A stretch of 64,000 nucleotides of DNA from Nelumbo lutea (lineage: Eukaryota; Streptophyta; Magnoliopsida; Proteales; Nelumbonaceae). Positions 55,048 through 64,000 of the stretch are shown here, in pieces; the stretch's first letter is position 1; the number at the start of each line of letters is the position of its first letter. The stretch is taken from NCBI GenBank assembly GCA_022828595.1, contig JAKGHH010000003.1, positions 54,921,759 through 54,985,758 of the forward strand, written 5' to 3'. The notes under the pieces are model-generated. The model was given only the letters and a program-made list of their open reading frames with translations. It had not been told where the DNA came from and ran no database searches. Both the position numbers and the translations under genes were made by a program.

Positions 55048-55982
55048 TAATTAAAACCGCTTATTCTTATCATTTTTGGCAAACAGATATGACCATACCC
55101 TACGTATTTCCTTTTAGGAATAATAATCTGCTTTGACTCTTTTTTATTAATAGATGTATGGATATTTGGGATAATGGCATTGGACCTTTATACAACATCT
55201 CCATTAATTATTTCTACGGATTTTTTTTTTCTTTTGTCTTGTGTTGTTGGTAGCATAATTTCTTTTCTTTAATATCTGGATTAGCCTAGTATCCTAATCT
55301 GTTGTGTTTTGCTTAACGTTTAATATAGTTTCTTTTCATATTAGATGGAGGTGGATATTTTGGCATACACTTGATTATAATTGAAAAAACAATATATATT
55401 TCAGTTCAGCAATAACAACCACAAACACACACACAAACTAGTATTGTAGCATCTTATGCTTCTAAGTTGTAATTGCTGAAGTAACAGAGAACACGATGGC
55501 ATATTTGATCAGTGTTTGGGATTAATATGCCATTGTGTTCTCTGCTACTTCAGCAATTACAACCTAGAAGCATAAGATGCTACAATACTGGTTTGTGTGT
55601 GTGTGTGTGTGGTTGTTATTGCTGAGATATATATTGTTTTTTCAATTATAATCAAGTGTATGCCAAAATATCCACCTCCATCTAATATGAAAAGAAACTA
55701 TATTAAACATTAAGCAAAATACAACAGATTAGGATACTAGGCTAAGCCAGATATTAAAGATCAGAAATTATGCTACCAACAACACAAGACAAAAGGAAAA
55801 GGAAATAATTCGTAGAAGTAATTAATGGAAATGTTGTATAAAGGTCCAATGCCATTATCCCAATTATCCATACATCTATGAATAAAAAAGAGTCTAAGCA
55901 GATTATTATTCCTAAAAGGGAAATACGTAGGGTATGGTTATATATGTTTGCCAAAAATGATAAGAATAAGTGGTTTTAATTA
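55048..55982. repeat. Long inverted repeat (two about 458-bp arms, 18-bp loop)
   Basis: The left arm 55048-55505 and right arm 55524-55982 are reverse complements with few mismatches (roughly 94% by eye) across their whole length. Outer tips: TAATTAAAACC and GGTTTTAATTA. Inner tips: GGCATATT and AATATGCC. Loop: TGATCAGTGTTTGGGATT. Each arm includes a CA/GT microsatellite of different length (about 55419-55435 and 55588-55611). No target duplication was found at the outer edges. A transcript through it would fold into a hairpin of about 458 bp. It may be a foldback element or an inverted duplication. The short open frame in each arm (for example 55754-55954 minus) has no known match. Confidence 0.93.
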
Positions 55983-56210
55983 TAGTCAGCTCATTACATT
56001 TTGAAAGTCAGCACTAGTATTTTGTGATGTTATAGTCAGTTCATTACATTTTGATTGACAATTTGTTTGGTTGGGCTTAAATTCAACCCAACATTCTCCT
56101 GTAACAGATTTTGGACTGTAGCATATCTAGTCCAGAAATTTCTTGCAGGAGACTTTCAAGTTTTAGAGATTCAGTTTCAAATTCCTGGGTGGAGCCAAAT
56201 GGATTTTATA

Positions 56211-56570
56211 CTATTAAGATGTGCTGGTTTGCCACTTGGTTACAACACTGTTATCCACTATTAAGAAGCTGGTTTGCCACCTGTTACAGCACTATTAAGA
56301 TGTGCTAGTTTGCCACTTGGTTGCAGCACTGTTGTCCACTATTAAGAAGCTGGTTTTCCACCTGTTACAGCACTATTAAGATATGTTGGGGACAGATGTG
56401 CTGGTTTGCCACTTGGTAACAACACTATTATCCATTATTAAGATGCTGGTTTGCCACCTATTACAACATTATTAAAATGTCTTGGGGGACAGATGTGCTA
56501 GTTTGCCACCTGCAACAACACATAGTGCCATGTGGTTACAGCACTATTATCCATTATTAAGATGTGGGTC
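56211..56570. repeat. Minisatellite, about four units, 81-bp basic period
   Basis: Units start at 56211, 56292 and 56373 (CTATTAAGAT...), and a fourth near 56469 after a unit of about 96 bp. Each unit itself contains two related halves built on GCTGGTTTGCCAC and GTTACAGCACTATTA words. No coding potential. Confidence 0.85.
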
Positions 56571-57202
56571 TTATCCGCTATTACAACACAGGATGTGGAT
56601 CTCGTCTACCTTAAAAGGATAGAATTTTTAGTCCCAAATATTCCACGGTGCTCTGATAACCATTATTTGCAATATATGGGTAGATTTGTAGAGAAATCAT
56701 ACAATGAATTAATTTGAAGTCTATAATCAGTCCTGATTTAGATTAATATACAACAGAGAGCTTTACTCTCTACATTGGTTTTCATAGGGATTGGAACCAA
56801 TAGTTCTAAACAAAGGGAAAGATAACTCTCCCAAATGGAACCATAAGGTCCAAGGAAAGCTGAGTCCTCCCAAATCGGAACTGTTGAGTCCAAGGAAGAC
56901 CAGCTAAGACTATCAAAATGGTAGCTTTCCAAATGGAACCATAAAGTCCAAGGAAAGTTGACCCCTCCCAAAGTGGAACTATTAAATCCAAGGAAGACCA
57001 ACTGATGATCAAAATAGTAGATTTCTTGGTAAAAAAGAAGAGAGAGAGAGAAATAATGAAGAAAAAAAAAATAAAGGAAAGCAGTTTACTTGAGTTAGCT
57101 TCAAAGAAAAGTGACGCCCCAAACTTGTCTTATTTGGTAGAAGCAAAAAAAAAAAAAAAAAAAAAAAACAGCAGAAACAAGAATTTATGATCCCAGGAGA
57201 AT
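56571..57202. other. No gene; short inverted GTCCAAGGAA-type words and poly(A)
   Basis: Contains reiterated CAAATGGAACCATAA-GTCCAAGGAAAG phrases (56834-57000, two to four degenerate copies) and a 23-base A-run at about 57146-57168. Confidence 0.5.
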
Positions 57203-57378
57203 GATTCATATTTGAATCACATGATTTATGTGATAGGGACTAAGGTCAAGCCTTATCTCCTAGATAAGAAGATAAGGCTTGAGGGGGCCAGATTCATATT
57301 TGAATCACATGATTTATGTGATAGGGACTAAGGTCAAGCCTTATCTCCTAGATAAGAAGATAAGGCTTGAGGGGGCCA
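57203..57378. repeat. Exact 88-bp tandem duplication with embedded hairpin
   Basis: Unit 57203-57290 is repeated without change at 57291-57378. Each unit contains a perfect 12-bp stem CAAGCCTTATCT/AGATAAGGCTTG with an 11-base loop (57247-57281 and 57335-57369). Confidence 0.92.
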
Positions 57379-58000
57379 GATTTGATAGTTGGCCCATTTC
57401 ACATAAATTTAAAATTTAAATTATTTTGGTTATGGGGGGAGTTAAGCAACCACCCCATGTATGAAGAGTGGGGAGGTTGCTCTAACCTCCCTACCCATAA
57501 TTGCCTCCTTTATAAAAGGGAGAGAGGAGAGGAAAAAATGGGCGACGGATAGAGAAAGAAAGGAGAAAAGAGAGAAGAGAGAGAATAAGAGAGAAAATAG
57601 AAGAGAGAACTGCAATTCTGCTAATTGAAGAGGATAAATACATAGGTACCAGATTATTTTTTCTTTTGGTCTCTTATCTTCTATCCCTTTAAGCTTTATC
57701 TACTCTCAATCCTTATCTCTTTTTCTCTCTAGAGTTCTATTAGAACTCTAAATCTTATCTCTAGAGTTCTATTAGAGTTCTCTCTCTCACTCTTTCTTTG
57801 ATTGGTTGTATTATATCTAATGGATTTTGCTCACCTCAAAGAATAGAATTCTCAGTGGGTTTCTCAGTTTGTTAAAATAGATTAAAAATAAAAACTAGTA
57901 CCTGGGACCCGCTGTCCTGTTCGCTGGATTTTATCCACCTCAAAAGAATAGAATTCTCAATGGACTGCCTAGTAATACAACAGATTAAAAAAAAGAAAAC
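57379..58000 (+). mobile_element. Possible LTR or promoter-like repeat
   Basis: CTTTATAAAAGGGAGAGAGG near 57508 is TATA-like and followed by a purine-rich leader and CT-rich tracts, as in LTRs. A TCTAGAGTTCTATTAGA phrase is repeated near 57730 and 57762. No partner LTR or primer site found; class not determined. Confidence 0.25.
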
Positions 58001-58870
58001 AAAGGTTCATACTTGGGACCCACTGTTATTAATGAGCTGCCAAGTGTTTCAACAAGTATATTGATACCTGTAAACAAAACCAATAAAAGTCAATATCTAG
58101 AATACCATATTCGGTGGGTCTCATCCACCTCAAAAGAATACCATCGGTGGATCATCCACTGTTATAAAGATACACATGATTCTATTTTAATGGGTCCCAC
58201 CCATAGGATCTAATGATCAGAAATTAATAATTGGGGGACCCACTGTCACACTCGGTGGATCTTATCCACCTCAAAAGAAGGTCAACAATGGACTATCCAC
58301 TGTTACGACAAGTTAGATTGTTCTGATTTGGTGGGTCCCACCCATTATAAAAAAAGGGGGGCTTAATAACAAGAATTCAATGCTGTAGTGGGCTATATCC
58401 ACTGTCATAACAGGTGTTAAATAACTTGATTTGGTGGGGGCCCATTCATCATAGTAGGTCCCACTTAAAATATTCAAGCGGGCCATGCCTACTATCAAAT
58501 CAACATAGTGGGTCCCACTTGTAGCGGGACTCACTGTTAAAATATTTAAGTTTAAAATGTCAAAGTGGGCCACTTTTCATCATAGTGGGTCCCATCCATC
58601 AGCGGGTTCTACTGTTAAAATAATTAAGTTTAAAATATCAAAGTGGGTCATGTCCATTATCAGATTTGTATAGTGGGTCCCATTTTTAGCAGGGTCCATC
58701 GTTAAAATATTTATGTAGGCCATGCCCACCATTAAATCTGCATAGTGAGTCCCACTTTTTACCGATTAACGGACCTGCTATTAAGACGTATAAGTTTAAA
58801 ATACATAAGTATCCAATAGTGTATGGGTCCCATAACCTATCTACCAAATGGGGGGCATGCTCATGGGTAT
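57900..58870. repeat. Degenerate tandem array rich in GTGGGTCCCAC
   Basis: Two motif types alternate: an earlier half with GTGGATCTTATCCACCTCAA-like units (57820-58280), and a later half (about 58420-58790) with roughly 90-110-bp units containing CATAGTGGGTCCCA, CTGTTAAAATATTTAAGTTT and GTGGGCCA-type words. No open frame of significance. Confidence 0.65.
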
Positions 58871-59346
58871 AACCCACTAAGAGTTCAAGTTGGTGGGCGT
58901 GCTTATACCTGTTACTGGGTTTAACCCTTACATAGTAACTCTTTCACATAATATCAAAATCAAAGGGTATTTTCTCTAAGGAATATAATGACGGGGTTTT
59001 AGCAGACATGGTGTGCACTTATACACTCTTAATAGGGAAACCCTAATTCTACTCAAGTTCTTTTTTTGTGAATTATGATAAAAAAATCAGTAACAGTAAA
59101 AATTTATTAAAATCAATTAAAGTACAAAAAAGTAAAAGAATGGTTAGCCTTAACTACCATCAATGTGTGATTGAATACACTTGCCAACTCCTTTTGAATC
59201 TTACAATAGATTACCCCAAAACATTTGTACTCTGTTTGCCCCTTGCCAAGCCATTGTATCGATTAGTCCATTTGCTGATCTTCTTTTTTCAAATGAATCT
59301 TGCATTTACTTCAGCTGCCAATTTCCCAATCTCCTTCAATTGATAC

Positions 59347-59657
59347 TGTTGAGTTTGTCCAGTTTGTTTTTATTTAGTTAGGAAGTTGTTGGGCTTTAGG
59401 CCCATTAGTTTATGTTTTTTTAAGTTGTGACTGTTCAGCTTTTAGTAGCCGCCCTACTAAGGGCATCCTTGTAATATCTCATCTTTTTAAGTTAAGTATA
59501 AATATAATGAGAGGGGGGCGGCTAGGGTTAATTTCATAATCCTGGTTGACTTCCTACTCTCTTCTTCTTCTCCTTTCTTCTCTACTGTTGGAATCTTTAT
59601 CTTCCCCCTCTTTCCTTCACAAGAAACTCGACTAGATCTGCAATTAGTGATCTCTAC
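59347..59657 (+). repeat. 5' LTR of copia element
   Basis: Starts TGTTGAGTTTGTCC. Includes AAGTATAAATATAATGAG (TATA-like, about 59493) and ends near CTCTAC just before the primer site. The matching 3' LTR would lie outside the window, so the exact ends are not verified. Confidence 0.6.
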
Positions 59658-59658
59658 T

Positions 59659-59670
59659 TGGTATCAGAGC
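59659..59670 (+). other. Primer binding site of copia element
   Basis: TGGTATCAGAGC, the exact plant tRNA-iMet-complementary core. Confidence 0.85.
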
Positions 59671-60116
59671 AGGCCGAAGGTTCCTTGAAGTTGTTCTCTC
59701 ATGCAGCCCTAGATCGGCCGACTGCATGGTGATTTAAGAGGCTGATCGAAGCTCTCAGGTAAGCCCAGTTTTTGGATTTTTTTGGTGGATTTGTGTACCT
59801 TGTAGTTGGTCTAGGGTTTCTCATCAAAATCAGGAAAAACTAGAGAAAGGGGAAGAGTCTTGTTTCTGTTGGACTCTTCAATTTTGACCTAGGAAGTGGC
59901 GCCCTAAATTTTTAGGGTTCCTTGGAGATTTTTTAAGGGGCGATTAAAGTCCTACCTGATTTGGAGGCTTCTAGAGAGGGCGGCTGCCTCTTCTCTCTCT
60001 TCTCTCATCTCACAGAAAAGGAATCTTTTGTGGGAAGAAAGTCTAGGACACCAGAAAGGTGTTTTGTTTGATCTTGCTGCAAATTTCAGTTATTTTCTTT
60101 ACATTTTTTGAGAAGC

Positions 60117-61562
60117 ATGGAGGGCCACGGAGTTGAAAATAAGCCCGGGAGTGAAATGAGACTAGTGGGAGGAGGTGTTGGAGACCCTTTTGGGGCTGTG
60201 ACCATTACTACAGTTAGGTTGGATGGTGCAAATTACTTAGAATGGTCACAATCTGCAACGATGGCCATTGGTGCTCGTGGGAATTAGGGTATATCACTGG
60301 TGAAGAGGTGAAACCCAAAACTAGCAACTCCCGGTGGGTACAGGAGAATTATATGGTGATGAATTGGTTGTGTAATTCCATGTTGCCACATATAAGTAAA
60401 AATTTTTTATGGGCAAATACAACTAAGGAAATATGGGATGGGGTTGCAGAAACCTATTCACAAAGGGAGAATGTTGCTAGGGCTTATCAATTGAGAAATC
60501 AGATTATTGCTACAAGGCAGGGAGATAGATCTGTTGCAGCCTATTTTTCAGTCCTTAAAACCCTGTGACATGAGATTGACCATTTAAAGACATTTGCTTG
60601 GGAAACCACTAAGGATGCAACTACCTATCAGAAACATCTAGAGAAGTATAGGGTGTTTGAATTCCTTGTTGGCCTTAATCCTGAGTATGATATTGCACGA
60701 CAACACCTTCTTTCCAGGGACAGGGGAGGAGTGTAGGAGAGATGTGATGATGAAAAACCTTATTTCTGATCACTCTACCATGGTAAGTGCTGTGAAACCT
60801 AAACAAAGTGGCAGTGACATCAAGATGGAAGATAAAAGAGATTTGATCTGTGACTACTGTAAGAAGCCTAAACATACAAGAGATACTTGTTGGAAGCTTC
60901 ACCCACATCTTGTGCCGACTAGATTGAAAAATAAGAAGGGAAATGCACACATGGCAGTTACTGGTGACATTCCGGCCCCTCCTACTACAACTGCTCTAGA
61001 GTCTGTTGCAGCTGCTATAGTAAGGGCCGAACTTGAGAGGTATGGGCTACTTCTAAACCAGCGGGATACAGCCAGTTCAAGTTCAACTGCAAGCGGACAG
61101 CAAGGTACAGGTGGCACTGGTGGAGTCCACTCTACTTCCTTTGTTCACGCAGGTAGTTCACACGTCACTGCAAATTATGTTTCCACTTCAGGTAAGGAGG
61201 GACCTCCTTGGATTATAGATTTTGGAGCCTCAAAGCACATGACCCAGAGCTCTACTATTTTTTCAACTTACCAGCTCTGTTCTAGCAGAGATAGGGTCTC
61301 CACAGCTGATGGATCCCATGTTCCTATTGCTGGGAAGGGATCTGTCAAGATTAGTGATTCTATTTCTCTACCCTCTGTCCTTCATGTTCCTAGATTGAGC
61401 ACTAATTTGTTATCTGTTAGTAGTTTGACTAAGAACCTGAACTGCCCAGTAATTTTTTCTCCTGGTCGTTGTATTTTGCAGGATCTGGATTCAAAGAGGA
61501 CGATTAGGAGTGGCCGCGAAGTGAATGGAATCTACCTCCTAGATGTACTTCCTTCTCATTAG
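60117..61562 (+). pseudogene. Copia gag and protease, disrupted
   Basis: Gag starts MEGHGVENKPGSEMRLVGGG, VRLDGANYLEWSQSATMAI; a frame loss near 60285 is followed by ISKNFLWANTTKEIWDGVAE and QLRNQIIATRQGDRSVAAYF, then a TGA at 60566. Zinc knuckle CDYCKKPKHTRDTC (CX2CX4HX4C) lies at about 60853. Protease has WIIDFGASKHMTQSS where copia proteases have D-S-G: the catalytic Ser-equivalent position of the triad is Phe. GAG-pre-integrase-like LHVPRLSTNLLSVSSL follows. The frame ends at a TAG at 61560. Confidence 0.88.
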
Positions 61563-61599
61563 AGTCATCATGTCAGCAGGGATAGTGAGTTAGGGTCTG

Positions 61600-62512
61600 T
61601 GAGTCAAATTATGCTTTGGCATAATCGTTTGGGTCATTTACCATTTTCTTCTTTGAGTTTTTTGTTTCCAAAACTTTGAGTCTGTTAGTTTGTCAAGTCA
61701 GGAGTGTGAAGGTTGTCAACTTGGAAAGCATTGTAGACATTCATTTAAACCTAGTAATAAAAATGTTCTTCTTCTTTTGATGTTATTCATTTGGATATGT
61801 GGGGCTCTTACCATGTTCCTTTTATGGGAGGCTATCGCTATTTTCTCTTATTTGTGGATGATTTCTCACGATACTCTTGGATTTACCTGATGAGATCCCG
61901 AGATGAGGTACCATCCTTGGTGAGGCAATTTCATCAGATGGTACTAACACAATTTGGAACAAGAATAAAGATGCTCAGATCTGACAATGCCAGGGAATAT
62001 TTTGAAAGACATCTTGCCTCATATCTGTTAGAATATGGTGTTGTCCATCAGAGCAGTTGCCCCTACAGTTCATAGCAGAATGGTGTTGCAGAAAGGAAGA
62101 ACAGATACATTGTTGAGACTGCAAGAAGCATGATGATCACATCTACAATTCCGGTTCGTTTTTGGGGTGATGCAGTTCTCACAGCAGTATATCTGATTAA
62201 CAGGGTGCCCTCTTGTATACTTGGATTCAGCACCCCATTCAGTCTTCTTTTTCCTCAGGGGGAGATGTTTCATATTCCTCTTAGGGTGTTTGGGTGTGTC
62301 TTCTTTGCACATATCCTTGGTCCTCACCGCTCGAAGCTTGATCCCAAGGCAAAGAAGTGTGCCTTCCTTGGATATGCAGAGAATTAGAAAGGGTACTGCT
62401 GCTACGATCCAGTCTCTGGGAGCCGGTATATTACCATGGATGTCACCTTTTTTGAATCCACGTACTTCTTCTCAAGGAATCATTCTCAGGGGGAGTGTTT
62501 TGGGGAAGTGAG
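61600..62512 (+). pseudogene. Copia integrase, disrupted
   Basis: LWHNRLGHLPFSSLSFL (His part of the zinc site), then CEGCQLGKHCRHSF (Cys part) in another frame; core LFVDDFSRYSWIYLMRSRDE, MLRSDNAREYFERHLASYLL (second Asp) and, after a TAG at 62073, NGVAERKNRYIVETARS (Glu). A later stretch LRVFGCVFFAHILGPHRSKL and KKCAFLGYAEN matches the integrase C-terminus. At least four frame breaks. Confidence 0.85.
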
Positions 62513-62693
62513 TCAGTAATCTATTCCTCTCCCAGTTCCAGTCCCTGTGTCTACTCCTGTGCTTGACCACCACCCTTTGGCACCTACCTTGCCACCTCCT
62601 TTGCGTTCTGCTTCTCAGCATTACTTACGATAAAGACTTCACAAGGAGGTTGATTCCACTACAGCAAAACTCACATCACTTCCTGTCGATTCC

Positions 62694-63990
62694 TTGGAGA
62701 CTCCAGATTCGGCTGCCATGGATTCAGGTATTCCTCTTGGTCCTACTATTGTTTCAGTTCCCATTAATCCTACTAACTCTGTTACAGATAACCTTGATCT
62801 CCCTATTGCTCTCAGAAAAGGGAAGAGAAAGTTTTACTGCTCATTGTATTTCACAGTACTTATCCTACAATGGACTTTCTCCTACCGTGCTTTTCTCTCC
62901 TCTCTGGATTTAGTGTCTATACCCAAGGGTGTTAGTGAGGCTCTCTCCAAACCTGTGTGGAAGACAACTATGCAAGAAGAGATGGCAGCTTTGATTAAGA
63001 ATCAGACATGGGACATTGTGGATCTACCAGAAAGCAAGGAGATAGTTGGATGCAGATGGGTTTACACAGTAAAATATAAGGCAGATGGAAGTATAGAAAG
63101 GTACAAGGCAAGACTTGTTGCAAAAGGGTACACACAGACCTATGGCATTGATTACTTAGAGACCTTTGCGCCAGTTGCAAAGATGACCTTCGTTCGGATA
63201 CTTCTTTCTCTTGCTGCCTCATACTCTTGGCCCTTGTTTCAACTTGATGTGAAGAATGCTTTCCTAAATGGGGTTCTGCAAGAAGAAGTGTATATGGATC
63301 TTCCTGCTGGTTTTTACAATGATACTGAAAAGGGAAAGGTATGCAGGCTTAAGAAGTCACTTTATGGCTTGAAACAATCTCCCAAAGCATGGTTTGATAG
63401 ATTCAGACAGGCCTTGATTGCTTTTGGCTACACTCAGACTCAATCTGATCACACCTTGTTTGTGAAGCGAAGGGGATCTTTGGTGTCAGTCCTAATTGTT
63501 TATGTGGATGATATTGTTGTCACCGGGAGTGATCTGAGTGAGATTGATGGTCTTAAAAAGAACCTACATAAAGAATTTGAAATTAAGGATCTTGGAGAAC
63601 TGAGATACTTTAGGCATTGAAGTTGCAAGATCAAAACATGGAATTTTTATCTCACAAAAGAAGTATGTCTTGGATCTTCTTCAAGAGACAGGGAAGCTTG
63701 GAACAAAGGCAATCAGCACCCCTATTGATCAGAACCATAAAATCAATGCATCAGAAGGTGAACCAGTAAAGGACATTGGGAGATATCAGAGACTTGTGGG
63801 TCGACTGCTATACTTGTGTATGACAAGACCATACATCTCCTATGCAGTAAGTGTAGTTAGTCAATACATTTATGCTCCACGAGTCCAGCATTGGGAGGCA
63901 GTTGACAGGATTCTTGCTTATCTGAAGGGACACCCGGGCAGAGGCATATTGTTTACTGATCATGGATAGTTGAAACTAGAGGCTTATATA
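62694..63990 (+). pseudogene. Copia reverse transcriptase and RNase H, partial
   Basis: RT in one frame of about 308 codons: WDIVDLPESKEIVGCRWVYT, YKARLVAKGYTQTYGIDYLE, FQLDVKNAFLNGVLQEEVYM, CRLKKSLYGLKQSPKAWFDR and catalytic VYVDDIVVTGSD (63498). A frameshift near 63615 precedes ISTPIDQNHK, LVGRLLYLCMTRPYISYAVS and ILAYLKGHPGRGILF (start of RNase H), then a TAG at 63967. It continues past the window edge. Confidence 0.9.
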
Positions 63991-64000
63991 GATTGGGCAG

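Larger units (their letters stand above)
59347..64000 (+). mobile_element. Ty1/copia LTR retrotransposon, right end outside window
   Basis: LTR, primer site, then gag, protease, integrase, RT and RNase H in copia order. Coding starts at 60117 and continues to the window edge within RNase H. It is decayed by many stops and frameshifts. Orientation is plus, the same as the XBAT35-like gene, in whose putative next intron it lies. Confidence 0.92.

Noticed and set aside
55401..55620. Short CA/GT repeats as a CRISPR-like array
   Set aside because: Plant nuclear DNA; the repeats are microsatellites within the inverted repeat, without spacers.
55754..55954. Hydrophobic 66-codon frame in the hairpin, open in both arms
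   Set aside because: Openness in both arms is expected from their identity; no match known to me and no start/stop context.

Overview
The window is nuclear DNA from a flowering plant. Two spliced, plant-type genes are present: cohesin SMC1 and an XBAT35-like ankyrin/RING E3 ligase. They sit in a background of L1 and RTE LINEs, Ty3/gypsy and Ty1/copia elements, hAT-type MITEs and a probable Helitron. Long TE-filled introns and several LINE lineages suggest a large-genome, probably woody species (a magnoliid or early-diverging eudicot is a guess). No bacterial, organellar, rRNA, tRNA or CRISPR sequence was recognised.

Layout. (1) 258-16053, minus strand: the first six coding exons of SMC1, about 562 residues from the start codon into the hinge; the gene runs off the left edge. 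Its introns hold an L1 LINE split by a solo-LTR-like insert (1.7-5.4 kb), a Pack-type TIR transposon carrying a dead CIPK kinase fragment (6.3-7.5 kb), a hAT MITE with a perfect 8-bp target duplication (9.2-9.7 kb), and LINE and copia debris. An E2F-type site lies about 200 bp upstream of the SMC1 start codon. (2) 16.4-31.2 kb: a gene-free intergenic block with two inverted copies of an unclassified repeat, MITEs, CACTA-like subterminal sequence, and an L1 LINE interrupted by a Helitron-like element. (3) 32179-49996, plus strand: seven exons of the XBAT35-like gene. The intron between exons 6 and 7 is about 16.25 kb and holds a gypsy chromodomain remnant, a LINE nested in another LINE, a third LINE fragment in opposite orientation, and a complete gypsy element with 481-bp LTRs and a GTCAG target duplication. 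(4) 50-64 kb: presumably the next intron of that gene. It holds two L1 LINEs without RNase H, RTE tails, a 935-bp near-perfect inverted repeat, minisatellites, and a decayed copia element that runs off the right edge.

The two host genes are divergently oriented, with 16.1 kb between start codons, and have unrelated jobs (chromosome cohesion; ubiquitin ligation). Everything else is mobile-element material, almost all inactivated by stops and frameshifts. The most unusual items are the long hairpin at 55.0-56.0 kb, which would be transcribed if the XBAT35-like gene continues past it, and the kinase-fragment-bearing TIR element inside SMC1.
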